Assembly: GCF_021261325.1 (NCBI RefSeq)
Contig: NZ_JAJSBI010000013.1
Location: forward strand, 124,001-188,000
Origin: Streptomyces guryensis
GTDB lineage: Bacteria > Actinomycetota > Actinomycetes > Streptomycetales > Streptomycetaceae
Direction: 5' to 3'
DNA: 64,000 bases
The notes under the pieces were generated by a model. That model was not told the origin of the DNA, searched no databases, and worked only from the letters and a program-made list of their open reading frames with translations. A program made the translations under genes and the position numbers. Shown in pieces: positions 36,916-52,559 of this stretch. Every line of letters begins with the position of its first letter. Position 1 is the first letter of the stretch.

Positions 36916-38277
36916 TCACCAGGCTCGTGCCCTCCGCCGGGCCGTGGCCGTCCACACCCCGAGGACGACGAGCACGACGGTGCCCGCTCCGATCCCACCC
37001 ACGGCGACCGCCTTCATCGTGGCATCGGCGTGTGCGGCCCCGCCCTCCCCTGCTGCCCCCCGGTCCTGCGCGGTGACCTCGAAGACGTTTCCCGGCACGG
37101 ACTGCCCGGCATACCCGGGACCCTCCTGCGCCGCGCCCTCGACCCCGACGCGCAGCGTCAGACCGAACGGCCCGTCGCCGAACTTGTCTGCCACTCCTGC
37201 GGCAAGGTGCACCACGAGGAAGTACGAGCCGGCGAACCGCATTCCGTTCACTTTGTCGGGGATGGCGTAGCGGTTGGTGTAGTCGACGGCCGGCACCGCG
37301 GCGAGGGAGGCCGGTTTCTGCCGGCCGTCGTAGCCGTCGTAGCCGACGTTCGCGTCCTCCACGTCGGCGCGGACGGGGTTGTAGAGCGTGAGGGCCAGGG
37401 CGTCGACGGCGTAGCCGTGGCCGGTGCCGCTGACGCTGCTCAGTTCGGCCGTGGCGGACGGCTGTTGGCCCCAGCCGACCGGCACCTTGTAGAAGAGGGT
37501 CTGCCCTGGCGAGATGTCGGCGCGCCAGACGCCCGGTCCCACGGTGGCCGCCCGCGAGAACCCCGCGCCGCCCTGTCTGTGCTTGGCGGCCCCCGAGACG
37601 GGGGTGGGTGAGGCGGAGTTCCAGACCGTGGGTGGGCTCGTCGAAGCGGCCTGCTTCAGAGGCGGTTCAGTTGTGGTGGTGAGCTCCAGGTCCCAGGCAC
37701 CGGGCGAGGAGTCCGCCGTACCGGTGCGCTCGACGACGACGTAGTAGATGCCGGCACCCCGGCACACGGGCTTGGGCGGGGCGGTCGTTCGTGCGCCCCA
37801 CGCCGTGATGGGGTGCGGGCTCCTGGCCGCGCCGAAACGCGCGCGCTCGTTGGAGCAGGAGTGGTTGTCGTCGTCCGTGACCGAGACGCTGATGCCGTCG
37901 ATGATGGAGAGTGTGGAGCCCGCGCGGGGGACGGCGGTGACGGAGACGTACGCGTTGGACGCGGCTTCGAGGTCAAGGCGGTAGTAGACCTTCGCATCCC
38001 TGGGGAGGGAGCTCCGGTAGGTCTTGCCGGCTTCGAGGCGTTCGGCGTCCTTGGGCCCTTTCGCTCCGCCCACGGGCTGGGCGTCCTCCGCGAAGGCGTA
38101 GGAGGAGGCAGCGGAGGAGACGTTGGCGCTCGGGGTTCCGGCTGCCGCAGCGGCGGCCGGCCAGGACACCGCAGCTACGGTGCACAGCAGCGCTGCCACA
38201 GCCGTCACGCGCGCGCGTGCGGACGGACGCCCGCGCCATGCCCTCGCGTGCCACCGCTCCGTACGCCGCCCCTTCAC
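36916..38277 (-). CDS. Exported protein with C-terminal membrane anchor
   Basis: 453 residues. The signal peptide ends near AAAAAG. A large outside part (about 50-415) looks beta-rich, has four Cys in two clusters (NHSCSNE, KPVCRGAG), and Pro/Thr-rich linkers. One membrane helix is near the C-terminus (VAVGGIGAGTVVLVVLGVW) followed by RRRARAW, giving type I topology. Start is GTG 38277 with GAGGGG; the frame is open to 38370. No family recognised. It converges on the kinase gene. Confidence 0.78.
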   Translation of the reverse strand: MKGRRTERWHARAWRGRPSARARVTAVAALLCTVAAVSWPAAAAAAGTPSANVSSAASSYAFAEDAQPVGGAKGPKDAERLEAGKTYRSSLPRDAKVYYRLDLEAASNAYVSVTAVPRAGSTLSIIDGISVSVTDDDNHSCSNERARFGAARSPHPITAWGARTTAPPKPVCRGAGIYYVVVERTGTADSSPGAWDLELTTTTEPPLKQAASTSPPTVWNSASPTPVSGAAKHRQGGAGFSRAATVGPGVWRADISPGQTLFYKVPVGWGQQPSATAELSSVSGTGHGYAVDALALTLYNPVRADVEDANVGYDGYDGRQKPASLAAVPAVDYTNRYAIPDKVNGMRFAGSYFLVVHLAAGVADKFGDGPFGLTLRVGVEGAAQEGPGYAGQSVPGNVFEVTAQDRGAAGEGGAAHADATMKAVAVGGIGAGTVVLVVLGVWTATARRRARAW

Positions 38278-38357
38278 GCGCCACCCCTCGTCGTCGTACG
38301 GACCGGACCGTGGCCCATCCTGCCCCGCGGGGGCACGCCTCATCCGCGCAACACAAA

Positions 38358-38383
38358 ACCCCGACCGCAAGGACGGCCGGGGT
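38358..38383 (-). terminator. Terminator after the DLW-39 gene
   Basis: Minus-strand hairpin ACCCCGGCCG with its complement CGGTCGGGGT, followed by TTTTG. It lies 25 bases after the DLW-39 stop. Confidence 0.8.
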
Positions 38384-38407
38384 CTGTTCAGATTCCGTTG
38401 TCGATAC

Positions 38408-38536
38408 TCACGAACCCGTGGGCACGGAGTCAGTCGCCTCCGTCCACAGATCCTGCTCGGCGCGATCCGCCTGGATCTGGCGGTACACGAGGAGCCCGCC
38501 GATGGCGGCCAGTGCGACCAGGAGAAGCTTCTTCAC
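38408..38536 (-). CDS. DLW-39 family small protein
   Basis: 42 residues. One membrane helix (KLLLVALAAIGGLLVYR) and the short conserved tail AEQDLWTEATDSV that names the family. GTG 38536 has GAGGTC upstream. Actinobacterial families place it near the gyrase region. Function unknown. Confidence 0.85.
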   Translation of the reverse strand: MKKLLLVALAAIGGLLVYRQIQADRAEQDLWTEATDSVPTGS

Positions 38537-38863
38537 CGCGCGACCTCGTCTTTCCTTGACGTAGGGGACCTCTGGCGCCCGACTATACACACCGACCGAT
38601 ACCGATCGGTGACCTGCGTGGGCCCTCAACTCCCCTCCGGCACACCGCAATAGAACCGGAGCCGACCGCTCCGATCGGAGGGTGATCACACCCCCACAGA
38701 CGGTGACTTTGCTGGCCATTGTCCTATCTTCCAGCCGTTTGCGCCCATCCGGGTGTTGTTCATCTGAACATCGCCGCGCCACGAGCGTCGGTCCCCCACT
38801 TCGCGACCCCGATACACATCATGAGGAAAGTACGCAAATCGCCCGACCCGAAAGTGAGGGGCC
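38537..38863. other. Intergenic between divergent small genes
   Basis: About 325 bases. It contains a 16-base partial palindrome (ACCGATACCGATCGGT, 38602-38617). Otherwise nothing I can support; it should hold promoters for the DLW-39 gene (-) and the small exported protein gene (+). Confidence 0.4.
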
Positions 38864-39184
38864 ATGGCCCAGAACCAGGTCATGAAGCTGTGGAACGCCA
38901 TCGTCACCGCCTTCCTCGCGCTGTGCACGACGCTCGGACTCATCACGACGACCGCCGCCGCGGCCGTACCGCAGACCGAGCCGACCGGCAACTGCAGCGC
39001 GCCGGTGACGACGCCGACGGCATCCCACTGGTCCTGGTCCTACGCCAGGGCCCTGCCCCCCACGATGAAACAGCGCATCCGCGCCGAGGCCCACGGAAAG
39101 TCCCCCAGCTGCCGCCACAGCCCGCTCCCGGAGACGGAGGCAGGCACGGACGCCTCCGAGCCGGCCACTCCCCTCAAGCTGTGA
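38864..39184 (+). CDS. Small exported protein, DUF6344-like
   Basis: 106 residues. N-terminal hydrophobic segment (about 10-35, ending AAAAV) is either a signal peptide or an anchor. Then WSWSYARALPPTMKQRI and two Cys in the mature part. Matches the Streptomyces DUF6344 family by memory. ATG 38864 follows GTGAGGGG. Function unknown. Confidence 0.72.
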   Translation: MAQNQVMKLWNAIVTAFLALCTTLGLITTTAAAAVPQTEPTGNCSAPVTTPTASHWSWSYARALPPTMKQRIRAEAHGKSPSCRHSPLPETEAGTDASEPATPLKL

Positions 39185-39242
39185 GGCACCGGCCCCGGCA
39201 TCCCCGGCGTAACGGCGAACTTGCGTACCCGAACCGCCCACG

Positions 39243-39280
39243 CAGAAGACCCCCAACCGAAACCGGTTGGGGGTCTTCTG
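39243..39280. terminator. Bidirectional terminator
   Basis: Arms CAGAAGACCCCCAACCG and its complement with an AAAC loop. It sits between the small exported protein gene (+) and the 3' end of tRNA-Ile (-), so it can serve both. Confidence 0.9.
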
Positions 39281-39286
39281 TGCTGG

Positions 39287-39360
39287 TGGGGCTAACAGGA
39301 TTTGAACCTGTGGCCTCATCCTTATCAGGGATGCGCTCTAACCAACTGAGCTATAGCCCC
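39287..39360 (-). tRNA. tRNA-Ile (anticodon GAT)
   Basis: Minus-strand cloverleaf. Acceptor GGGGCTA pairs with TAGCCCC, anticodon loop CTGATAA with anticodon GAT, T-arm ACAGGTTCAAATCCTGT. Discriminator A, and CCA is encoded at 39284-39286. Common next to gyrA in Streptomyces. Confidence 0.96.
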
Positions 39361-39550
39361 GCCGCGCTCTGCGGTGTGTGTCCCGCGCGCTGACCCCTGA
39401 AGATTAGCGCACGACGTGGGCAGTCCCAAAATCGGTTGTCTCAGGCCAGGCGACAGGACCGGCAGCCGTACCGACTGCAGGACTGGCGGTGGGACTGGCG
39501 GTGGGGCCGACCGCCGGACCGGGTAGGCCCGGCGGCAGCACCGACGTCAG

Positions 39551-39590
39551 GACCGGGCAGGACCGGGCAGGACCGGGCAGGACCGGGCCT
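39551..39590. repeat. 10-bp tandem repeat, four copies
   Basis: GGACCGGGCA repeated three times and a fourth copy ending C. An additional doubled word (GACTGGCGGTGG) lies at about 39481-39505. All in the spacer between tRNA-Ile and the DUF3566 gene, which otherwise holds no supported gene. Confidence 0.85.
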
Positions 39591-39620
39591 AGAGGTTTGA
39601 AACGAAAGTCACGGTTAATG

Positions 39621-40433
39621 TCACTCGTCCTCGGCGAGCGTCAGCTCGACGCCGCCGACGAAGCCCGCGGAGAGGTTGTAGATGAACGCGCCGAGGGTCG
39701 CGAGAGCCGTCGCGAGGACGACGTCGATGACCGCGATGATCGACGTGAAGATCAGGACGTGCGGGAGCGACAGGAACGACTGCAGGTCGAAGCCGTTCGA
39801 CTCGTTGGATCCGGTGGCCTCGGAGATCGTGCCGCCGACCGTCGAGAAGACGCCCATGGCGTCCATGACCATCCACAGCACCGCGGACGCGACGATCGTG
39901 CAGATGCCCAGCGCGATGGAGAGCAGGAAGCTCACCTTCATCACCGACCACGGATCGGCCTTCGCCACGCGCAGACGTGCCTTGCGGACACGGGGCGTGG
40001 TGCGCGCTCCGGTGCGCGGCCGCCGTACGGTACCGGCCGGTGACACAGCGGGCGCCTGGGCCTGGCTCGGGTAGGCCTGCGGCGGGTGGTAGGGCCCGGC
40101 GGGCTGCTGCGGCTGCCGCTCACCGGGGAGCGGAGAGGCCGCCGGGGGCGCTGCGGGCTGGGCCGGAGGCTGTTGGGGCTGCGGCTGGGGGCCTGGTACG
40201 GCGGGACCCGCTCCAGCCTTGTGCTGCTGGGTTTTCGGGCCTCGGGCTTCCGTCACAGTTCCCCCCTGGGATCCATGAGTCTCGGACGAGGGCGACCCGC
40301 TCTCATCTGCGTCGATCTTGCGCAGTTGGGTCGTGTGCGAATCTGTCGCACGCGCGGCGGAGCCACGGCCGCCTCCGTCCGATTCCGTACCCGTGGGGGT
40401 AGCGGCCGATCCGGCGCCCGTGGCTCCGCTCAC
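39621..40433 (-). CDS. DUF3566 membrane protein downstream of gyrA
   Basis: 270 residues. The N-terminal half is Pro/Gln/Ala-rich and disordered. The C-terminal half is the DUF3566 domain with two membrane helices (about 165-190 and 225-255) and an acidic tail LAEDE. Start GTG 40433 has AGGAG within the gyrA 3' end, 18 bases past the gyrA stop, so it is co-transcribed with gyrA. Conserved next to gyrA in actinobacteria; function unknown. Confidence 0.9.
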   Translation of the reverse strand: MSGATGAGSAATPTGTESDGGGRGSAARATDSHTTQLRKIDADESGSPSSETHGSQGGTVTEARGPKTQQHKAGAGPAVPGPQPQPQQPPAQPAAPPAASPLPGERQPQQPAGPYHPPQAYPSQAQAPAVSPAGTVRRPRTGARTTPRVRKARLRVAKADPWSVMKVSFLLSIALGICTIVASAVLWMVMDAMGVFSTVGGTISEATGSNESNGFDLQSFLSLPHVLIFTSIIAVIDVVLATALATLGAFIYNLSAGFVGGVELTLAEDE

Positions 40434-40451
40434 GATGACTCACTCCTCGTG

Positions 40452-43046
<2,595 letters not shown>

Positions 43047-43088
43047 TGCTGGTGAAGATCCTTCCTGGTGCGGTCAGCTGAGACCGAC

Positions 43089-45547
<2,459 letters not shown>

Positions 45548-46081
45548 TCACCCATACGTGTCGCCGGGTCCCGTGCTGCCAGGGGCACGCAGGGGACCAT
45601 AGCGACGGGCGGGGCCTCCGGGACCGTTGACCTTGATCATCTTCACCGCGCCGTGCCCGAGGTCCTCGTTGAGACGGGCCACGAGCGTCGGGGCCAGCAG
45701 GCGCAGATTCGTCGCCCAGGCCGTCGAATCGCAGCGCACCACCAGTACGCGCTCGTCCTCGTCGTACTTCTCCGGCACACAGTGCTTGGCCAGGTCCTCG
45801 CCCACGATCTGCGGCCAGCGGCCCATCACCCCGCCCACCGCCGCCGGGGTCTCCCAACCGCGCTCGGTGATGAGCCGGTTGATCGCAGCACCGAGCGCCA
45901 TGGGGTCGCGCCCGTCAGCGCGAGCGCCGGAGCGCAGGCCACCGCGTCGCGCCTGCTTCTTCTGCTGCGCCGCGTCCCCACGCGCGCGTGCCTGCTCCTT
46001 CGCCGCCCTCAGCGCCACGCGCGCCAGGTCGACGCCGGACGGCTCGGGGGTCTTCTCGGGCGCGGGCTCTTCGCTCGTCAT
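45548..46081 (-). CDS. DciA/DUF721-family protein
   Basis: 177 residues. A charged, Ala/Arg-rich N-terminal half and a C-terminal DUF721 domain (about 70-155) with [16 protein letters not shown] and [15 protein letters not shown]. DciA in other bacteria recruits the replicative helicase. ATG 46081 overlaps the recF stop (ATGA). The dnaN-gnd-recF-DciA-gyrB order is the usual Streptomyces one. Confidence 0.9.
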   Translation of the reverse strand: MTSEEPAPEKTPEPSGVDLARVALRAAKEQARARGDAAQQKKQARRGGLRSGARADGRDPMALGAAINRLITERGWETPAAVGGVMGRWPQIVGEDLAKHCVPEKYDEDERVLVVRCDSTAWATNLRLLAPTLVARLNEDLGHGAVKMIKVNGPGGPARRYGPLRAPGSTGPGDTYG

Positions 46082-47199
46082 GCGTGCTCCACCGTCCCGT
46101 CCGACACGGAGTACCGCGTCCCTGCCAGTACGTGCGGTACGTCGTCGTCGACCGCGGCGGTCACCAGCACCTGCTCACCGGGCGCGACCAGCTCCGCCAA
46201 GCGCTCCCGGCGACGGGTGTCGAGCTCGGCGAAGACATCGTCGAGGACGAGCACCGGCTCATTGCCCTCGGCCCGCAGCAGGTCGTACGAGGCGAGGCGC
46301 AGCGCCAGCGCGTACGACCAGGACTCCCCGTGGGAGGCATACCCCTTGGCGGGCAGCTGACCGAGTCTGAGAAGCAGATCGTCCCGATGGGGCCCCACGA
46401 GGGTGACACCCCGCTCGATCTCCTGCTTGCGCGCCTCGGCGAGAGCCCCCATCAACTGCTCGTGGAGATCCTCGCGCGTATGGGCCTCACCTGGGGCGGA
46501 CGGCTTGTACTCCAGGGCGACCGGGCCGCCCCCCGGCGCCAACTGCTCGTACGCCTTGTCGGCCAGCGGCTGGATCGCCGCGATCAGGTCCAGGCGCTGG
46601 GCGAGCAACTCGGCACCCACGCGCGCGAGATGCTGGTCCCAGACGTCGAGTGTGGACAGGTCCATGGAGCGGCCGCCGTGCCGACGGGCCAGCGCGGCCG
46701 ACTTCAGGAGCGTGTTGCGCTGCTTCAGGACCCGCTCGTAGTCGGAGCGCACGCCGGCCATGCGCGGGGAGCGGGCGGTGATCAGCTCGTCGAGGAAACG
46801 ACGCCGCTCACCAGGGTCGCCCTTGACCAGGGAAAGGTCCTCCGGGGCGAACAGGACGGTCCGCACGATACCCAGCACGTCACGCGGCCTGACCTGCGAG
46901 GACCTGTTGATACGGGCCCGGTTGGCCTTGCCGGGGTTCAGCTCCAGCTCGACCAGCTGTTGCCTCTCGCCCTGCCTGACCTGCGCCCGGATGACCGCGC
47001 GGTCGGCGCCCATGCGCACCAGGGGCGCGTCGGAGGCCACCCGATGGCTGCCGAGGGTGGCGAGATAGCCGACGGCCTCGACGAGGTTCGTCTTGCCCTG
47101 CCCGTTCGGGCCGACGAAAGCGGTGACGCCCGGGTCCAGCGGAACTTCGACCCGGGCGTACGACCGGAAGTCGGCCAGCGACAGGTGCGTGACGTGCAT
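46078..47199 (-). CDS. recF: DNA repair ATPase RecF
   Basis: 373 residues. Walker [10 protein letters not shown] is at about 30-38, the ABC-type signature near the middle, and the Walker [12 protein letters not shown] near 315. RecF with RecO and RecR loads RecA on gapped DNA. The ATG start at 47199 gives the typical N-terminus [13 protein letters not shown]. Confidence 0.97.
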   Translation of the reverse strand: MHVTHLSLADFRSYARVEVPLDPGVTAFVGPNGQGKTNLVEAVGYLATLGSHRVASDAPLVRMGADRAVIRAQVRQGERQQLVELELNPGKANRARINRSSQVRPRDVLGIVRTVLFAPEDLSLVKGDPGERRRFLDELITARSPRMAGVRSDYERVLKQRNTLLKSAALARRHGGRSMDLSTLDVWDQHLARVGAELLAQRLDLIAAIQPLADKAYEQLAPGGGPVALEYKPSAPGEAHTREDLHEQLMGALAEARKQEIERGVTLVGPHRDDLLLRLGQLPAKGYASHGESWSYALALRLASYDLLRAEGNEPVLVLDDVFAELDTRRRERLAELVAPGEQVLVTAAVDDDVPHVLAGTRYSVSDGTVEHA

Positions 47200-47251
47200 G
47201 GTCGGTCGCCGACCTCCCCCAGTGTTGTGGACTGTTGCACAGCCCTGTGGA

Positions 47252-48127
47252 CTACTTCTTCTCGACCGCGTGCCCGCCGAACTGGTTCCGCAGCGCCGCG
47301 ATCATCTTCATCTGCGGAGAGTCCTCCTGACGCGACGCGAACCGCGCGAAGAGGGAGGCCGTGATCGCGGGCAGCGGCACGGCGTTGTCGATGGCGGCTT
47401 CCACAGTCCAGCGTCCCTCGCCGGAGTCCTGTGCAAAACCTTTCAGCGTGTCCAGGTGCTCGTCCTCGTCGAGGGCGTTCACCGCGAGGTCCAGCAGCCA
47501 GGAACGGATGACCGTGCCTTCCTGCCAGGACCGGAAGACCTCGCGCACATCCGTGACCGAGTCGACCTTCTCCAGCAGCTCCCAGCCCTCGGCGTAGGCC
47601 TGCATCATCGCGTACTCGATGCCGTTGTGGACCATCTTCGCGAAGTGGCCCGCGCCGACCTTGCCGGCGTGCACCGAGCCGAACGTCCCCTCAGGCTTGA
47701 GGGCGTCGAAGACCGGCTGCACCCTGGCGACGTTCTCCGCGTCGCCGCCGTACATCAGCGCATAGCCGTTCTCCAGGCCCCAGACGCCGCCGGAGACACC
47801 GCAGTCGACGAAGCCGATGCCCTTGGCCGCCAGCTCCTCGGCGTGCTTCTCGTCGTCCGTCCAGCGGGAGTTGCCGCCGTCCACGACGACGTCCCCCGGC
47901 TCCAGGAGCTCGGCCAGCTCGTCGATCGTCGACTGGGTGGCCGCACCGGCAGGGACCATCACCCAGACCACGCGGGGCCCACTGAGCTTGCCCACAAGCT
48001 CTTCCAGGCTGTGGACATCGGCGAGGTCCGGGTTGCGGTCGAATCCGATGACGGTGTGGCCTGCGCGGCGTATCCGCTCACGCATGTTGCCGCCCATCTT
48101 GCCGAGGCCGACGAGACCGAGCTCCAT
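47252..48127 (-). CDS. gnd: 6-phosphogluconate dehydrogenase (short, decarboxylating type)
   Basis: 291 residues. NAD(P) motif [12 protein letters not shown] at the N-terminus, [11 protein letters not shown] and the [10 protein letters not shown] active-site helix with catalytic Lys and substrate His/Asn. It oxidises 6-phosphogluconate to ribulose 5-phosphate. Short form of the GntZ type. ATG 48127 has AAGGAA upstream. Inserted between dnaN and recF, as in other Streptomyces. Confidence 0.95.
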   Translation of the reverse strand: MELGLVGLGKMGGNMRERIRRAGHTVIGFDRNPDLADVHSLEELVGKLSGPRVVWVMVPAGAATQSTIDELAELLEPGDVVVDGGNSRWTDDEKHAEELAAKGIGFVDCGVSGGVWGLENGYALMYGGDAENVARVQPVFDALKPEGTFGSVHAGKVGAGHFAKMVHNGIEYAMMQAYAEGWELLEKVDSVTDVREVFRSWQEGTVIRSWLLDLAVNALDEDEHLDTLKGFAQDSGEGRWTVEAAIDNAVPLPAITASLFARFASRQEDSPQMKMIAALRNQFGGHAVEKK

Positions 48128-48267
48128 CAGTTGTTCCTTAGGTTGCTGTGTGGCGTGTGGGGCACTCTCGTACCTGCGTCCGAGCCTAAACCCGGACGCT
48201 CGCGCACACCTGTGGGCATACCCGCTCAAACGTATGCCCCAACCTGCGGATTCTCTGAGGACAGCGA

Positions 48268-49398
48268 TCAGCCGCTGAGACGCACAGGCATGATCAGGTA
48301 CTTGTAGGCCTCGTCCGCCTCCGCGTCCAGCGCCGGCTTGCCGCTGAGCAGGGCGGGCTTGGTGGACGTCGTGAACGACAGCTGGGCCACCGGGGAGTCG
48401 ATGGCGCTCAGTCCGTCCAGCAGGAAGGTCGGGTTGAAGGCGATCGAGATGTCGTCACCCTCCAGCTGCGCGTCCACCCTTTCCACAGCCTGTGCGTCGT
48501 CGCTGGAGCCGGCCTCCAGGATCAGCACGCCCTGTTCGAAGCTGAGCCGGACCGGGGTGTTGCGCTCGGCGACCAGGGCCACACGCTTGACGGCCTCCAC
48601 GAAGGGGGCGGTCTCGATCACGGCGACGGTGTTGAACTCCGTCGGGAACAGCGTGCGGTACTTCGGGAGGTCACCCTCGAGGAGGCGGGTGGTGGTGCGA
48701 CGGCCCGCACCTTCGAAACCGATCAGCCCCTCGCCCGAGCCCGAGCCGGACAGCGCCAGGATCACGCTGTCGCCGCTCGTGAGGGCCTTGGCGGTGTCCA
48801 GGAGCGTCTTGGCGGGCACCAGGGCGACCGCGGAGGCCTCCGGGTTCTCCGGCTTCCACAGGAACTCGCGGACCGCGAAGCGGTAACGGTCGGTGGAGGC
48901 CAGGGTGACGGTGTCGCCCTCGATCTCGATGCGCACACCGGTGAGGACGGGGAGCGTGTCGTCACGACCGGCCGCGATCGCCACCTGCGCGGCGGCGGAA
49001 GCGAAGACCTCACCGGGAACGGTGCCTGTCGCGTTCGGCATCTGCGGCAGTGCCGGGTACTCCTCCACAGGCAGGGTGTGGAGTGTGAATCGCGAGGAAC
49101 CGCAGACCACGGTCGCCCGTACACCGTCTGTGGAAATCTCTACGGGCCGGTTGGGGAGGGCGCGGGAGATGTCGGCGAGCAGCCGACCGGAGACCAGGAC
49201 GGTGCCCTCCTCCTCGACCTCCGCCTCCACGGACACCCGCGCGGAGACCTCGTAGTCGAAGCTGGAGAGGCTGAGGACGCCGTCCTCGGCCTTCAGCAGA
49301 AGGCCGGCGAGGACAGGCGCCGGCGGACGGGCCGGGAGGCTGCGTGCCACCCAGGCAACTGCCTCCGCGAGTACGTCGCGTTCCACCCGGATCTTCAC
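48268..49398 (-). CDS. dnaN: DNA polymerase III beta clamp
   Basis: 376 residues, three repeated clamp domains. Ends in the conserved YLIMPVRL. GTG 49398 follows AGGAGG. The ring tethers the polymerase to DNA. Directly flanks oriC. Confidence 0.98.
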   Translation of the reverse strand: MKIRVERDVLAEAVAWVARSLPARPPAPVLAGLLLKAEDGVLSLSSFDYEVSARVSVEAEVEEEGTVLVSGRLLADISRALPNRPVEISTDGVRATVVCGSSRFTLHTLPVEEYPALPQMPNATGTVPGEVFASAAAQVAIAAGRDDTLPVLTGVRIEIEGDTVTLASTDRYRFAVREFLWKPENPEASAVALVPAKTLLDTAKALTSGDSVILALSGSGSGEGLIGFEGAGRRTTTRLLEGDLPKYRTLFPTEFNTVAVIETAPFVEAVKRVALVAERNTPVRLSFEQGVLILEAGSSDDAQAVERVDAQLEGDDISIAFNPTFLLDGLSAIDSPVAQLSFTTSTKPALLSGKPALDAEADEAYKYLIMPVRLSG

Positions 49399-50286
49399 TG
49401 TTGCCGCCTCCTGCTGTTGCCGGCGCTTCTCGCCCTGCCTGGCTTCGTCGTCTGTCGCGGTGTCGTCGGCCCCTGTGATGGGAAGGACACCGGGGACCAG
49501 TCTGACGCACCGCACTGACAGTAGGTGCCTGTCGGGGTCAAGTCGTGACGAGGGCCAGCCGGGACCCGGACAGCAAGTTGTGCACAGGACCCCCTTCGAA
49601 ACGGATTCCCAGCTCTCTCTAGTTGGGAGTAGTAGTAGGGGCTGTGGAAACCGTGGATAACCCTGTTTTCCCAGGTCAGAGGCGAAATTTTATCCACTGC
49701 CCCTGTGGGCGGAGGCAGTGGACAACTCTGGGGTTCTGTGGAGAACGGAAAGTTCTGCACACCCCGTGCACAGCCTGAGGTGAGTTCTCCCCAGCGCCGT
49801 CCCCAGCTTTACCCCCGTTGCCCACAGCCCAACCTGGCACCTTTGTGTGACGCCTTTCACTCGACGCGGTGATCAGGCGCGTCACGTTGCCGAACAGTGG
49901 ACAGCGATGTGGAGAAGCCACCAATCGCTGGGGACAACTGAGGCAGGCCTGTGGGTTGTCGGTGGACAACTTCGTGCACAGCTTGTGGATCATCTCGTCG
50001 TCCACAGTCTGTGGAGATCCTTCATCCACTGTTCCACAGCCACTTGACCTGGCTGGATGGTGGTTCGGCAGGTGTCCTGTGGATCGCGATCTGGACAACT
50101 TCACAGTCCCCAGCATGTGGACGGAAGAAAGTTCCGGAATCTGTGGAGAGTGGCCGTAACCCGGCAGTTAATCGAACAGCGGACAACGCCGACATGAAGG
50201 AGGGCGCCCTCCGGATCTCCTCCGGGGGCGCCCTCGGCGTGTGTCTGGACGCGTATCGAGGCGTCTGGGACGGGCCTGTGTGGCTG
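49399..50286. other. oriC: Replication origin oriC
   Basis: Non-coding region between dnaN and dnaA, crowded with DnaA-box-like nonamers in both directions. Examples: TTGTGCACA 49578, CGTGGATAA 49652, TTATCCACT 49690, AGTGGACAA 49717, TGTGGAGAA 49737, TTGCCCACA 49818, GGTGGACAA 49961, TCGTCCACA 49998, TGTGGATCG 50079, TGTGGACGG 50116 and TGTGGAGAG 50142. About 18-20 sites deviate from TTGTCCACA by one or two bases. The middle is relatively AT-rich. This matches the Streptomyces oriC arrangement. The strand bias of flanking genes flips around here. Confidence 0.97.
50200..50235 (-). terminator. Terminator after dnaA
   Basis: Arms GAGGGCGCC and its complement with an inner CCGGA/TCCGG stem, 52 bases after the dnaA stop on the minus strand. 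Confidence 0.85.
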
Positions 50287-52185
50287 TCAGCCGTTCTTGA
50301 TGCGGTTCGTCAGCTCGGTCACCTGGTTGTAGATGGAGCGTCGCTCGGCCATCAGATTGCGGATCTTGCGGTCCGCGTGCATCACCGTGGTGTGGTCCCG
50401 GCCGCCGAACAGCGCACCGATCTTCGGCAGGGAGAGGTCCGTCAGCTCCCGGCACAGATACATGGCGATCTGGCGGGCCGTCACCAGTGCCCGGCCGCGG
50501 GAGGTGCCGCACAGGTCCTCGACGGTGAGGCCGAAGTAGTCGGCGGTCGCGCTCATGATGGCCGTGGAGGTGATCTCGGGGGCGGAGTCCTCGCCGCCGG
50601 GGATGAGGTCCTTGAGGACGATCTCCGTCAGGCCCAGGTCCACCGGCTGGCGGTTGAGCGAGGCGAAGGCCGTCACGCGGATCAGCGCGCCCTCCAGCTC
50701 GCGGATGTTGCGCGAGATGCGGGAGGCGATGAACTCCAGTACCTCCGGCGGGGCGTTGAGCTGTTCCTGCACCGCCTTCTTGCGGAGGATCGCGATGCGC
50801 GTCTCCAGCTCGGGCGGCTGGACGTCGGTGATCAGGCCCCACTCGAAACGGTTCCGCAGCCGGTCCTCCAGGGTGACCAGCTGCTTCGGCGGCCGGTCGG
50901 AGGACAGCACGATCTGCTTGTTCGCGTTGTGGAGCGTGTTGAAGGTGTGGAAGAACTCCTCCTGCGTCGACTCCTTGTCCGCGAGGAACTGGATGTCGTC
51001 GACGAGCAGGATGTCCATCTCGCGGTAGCGCTTGCGGAAGCTGTCGCCCTTGCCGTCGCGGATGGAGTTGATGAACTCGTTGGTGAACTCCTCCGAGCTC
51101 ACATACCGCACGCGCGTGCCCGGGTAGAGGCTGCGCGCGTAGTGCCCGATGGCGTGCAGCAGGTGTGTCTTGCCGAGCCCTGACTCCCCGTAGATGAACA
51201 GGGGGTTGTACGCCTTTGCCGGTGCCTCGGCGACGGCGACCGCGGCGGCGTGTGCGAAACGGTTCGAGGCGCCGATGACGAACGTGTCGAAGAGGTACTT
51301 CGGGTTCAGGCGTGCGGTGGGCTCACCGGGGCCGGTGGCGGGCGCCGGCTTTGCGGCCAGTGGGCCGGGCGCACCGCTGGAGGCGGGCAGCGAGGAGCCC
51401 ACCGGGCCGCCGCGGTGGACGTGCCCGGAGCCGGACGGCTGCTCGGGCAGCTCCCGGCGTGCGTCGCGATGGTCGTAGTCGGGGCGGGCGTCGCGATGGT
51501 CGTAGTCCGAGCGCGGCTGGTCGTAGTCGGGTCGCTGCGCGTCGTACGGCGGGCGCTCCATCGACTGCGGACGGTAGTCCTGCGAGGGCGGGCCGTACGA
51601 GTCCTGTGGCGGCGAAGCGTAGGGGTCCCGCTCGGGGAACCCGAGGCGCTGCTGCTGTTGCCAGCCGTACTCCTCGCGCGACGGACGGGGCCAGGCGCCG
51701 GGCTCGGGGCGCTGGTACTCCGAGGGGTAGGCCGGACGGGCGGTGGGGAGCTGGTCGCCCGGGTCGCCGGGGAGCTGTTCGGGGCGGTTGGCCCGGTGGT
51801 CGTCGGCCCGGTGGCGGCCGTAGCCGTCGTACTGTCCGGAGGGGAGCTCGGGCTCTTCGTAGCGCGGCTGGGGGCGGGCCGGTGGCGTAGGCGGGGCGGG
51901 GGGTTCGCCCGCGGAGTCGTCGACGGTGATCGCGATGCGGATCGGGCGTCCGCACTCGCGGCTGAGGGTTTCGCTGACGATGGGGGCGAGGCGCCCTTCG
52001 AGTACGCCCTTTGCGAACTCGTTCGGTACGGCGAGCAGCGCGGTGTCGGCGACCAGCGCGAGTGGCTGGCAGCGCCGGATCCAGTGCTCGTCCTTCGTCT
52101 CCACGCCCTGCCCGCGGCCCTCGCCGAGAAGTTGTTCCAATACGCGTGGCCACACTGCGGCAAGATCGGCAGGTACGTCAGCCAC
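50287..52185 (-). CDS. dnaA: Chromosomal replication initiator DnaA
   Basis: 632 residues, long because of a Pro/Asp/Tyr/Arg-rich domain II (about 95-285) typical of Streptomyces. Domain I is at the N-terminus. The AAA+ domain has [11 protein letters not shown] and a Walker [10 protein letters not shown]. Domain IV carries the DnaA signature [16 protein letters not shown]. It binds the boxes of oriC and opens it. GTG 52185 fits the family N-terminus. Confidence 0.99.
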   Translation of the reverse strand: MADVPADLAAVWPRVLEQLLGEGRGQGVETKDEHWIRRCQPLALVADTALLAVPNEFAKGVLEGRLAPIVSETLSRECGRPIRIAITVDDSAGEPPAPPTPPARPQPRYEEPELPSGQYDGYGRHRADDHRANRPEQLPGDPGDQLPTARPAYPSEYQRPEPGAWPRPSREEYGWQQQQRLGFPERDPYASPPQDSYGPPSQDYRPQSMERPPYDAQRPDYDQPRSDYDHRDARPDYDHRDARRELPEQPSGSGHVHRGGPVGSSLPASSGAPGPLAAKPAPATGPGEPTARLNPKYLFDTFVIGASNRFAHAAAVAVAEAPAKAYNPLFIYGESGLGKTHLLHAIGHYARSLYPGTRVRYVSSEEFTNEFINSIRDGKGDSFRKRYREMDILLVDDIQFLADKESTQEEFFHTFNTLHNANKQIVLSSDRPPKQLVTLEDRLRNRFEWGLITDVQPPELETRIAILRKKAVQEQLNAPPEVLEFIASRISRNIRELEGALIRVTAFASLNRQPVDLGLTEIVLKDLIPGGEDSAPEITSTAIMSATADYFGLTVEDLCGTSRGRALVTARQIAMYLCRELTDLSLPKIGALFGGRDHTTVMHADRKIRNLMAERRSIYNQVTELTNRIKNG

Positions 52186-52559
52186 AGGGCACGCTCTCTC
52201 ACGGGTCCCACGAACGTGTGATTGTGGGACGGGTTGGGATTCAAATGGGGTGGGGCAGGTACAAGGGAACGAATCGGAGTTCAGCCACGGTAGTCAGGGC
52301 GACGGGTGCGGTTCAAGTTGTTGTCCCCAGGCTGTGGATAGTGTCTCCTAGTGACCGCTGGTTTGACCGGATGGCGTAGCCCCGCGTACCGTAACCAGGT
52401 CGAGTTGTCGATGGCTGCTGCCGCCTGCCTCCGATGGGCACAGATCGCGTCAGGTGATCGGGAAGCGGTGCAATCGGGCGTGACTGCGAGCTACTCGTGG
52501 GCGCACGGTGACAGCCAGGACGGCACCCGCCGCCACCGATTGATTTCTGGAGCCCCCGA
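52186..52559. promoter_or_regulatory. dnaA/rpmH divergent promoter region with DnaA boxes
   Basis: About 370 bases between dnaA (-) and rpmH (+). It contains TTGTCCCCA (52321-52329) and TGTGGATAG (52333-52341), two near-consensus DnaA boxes in opposite directions 150 bases from the dnaA start. That suits DnaA autoregulation. Promoter hexamers not assigned. Confidence 0.6.
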
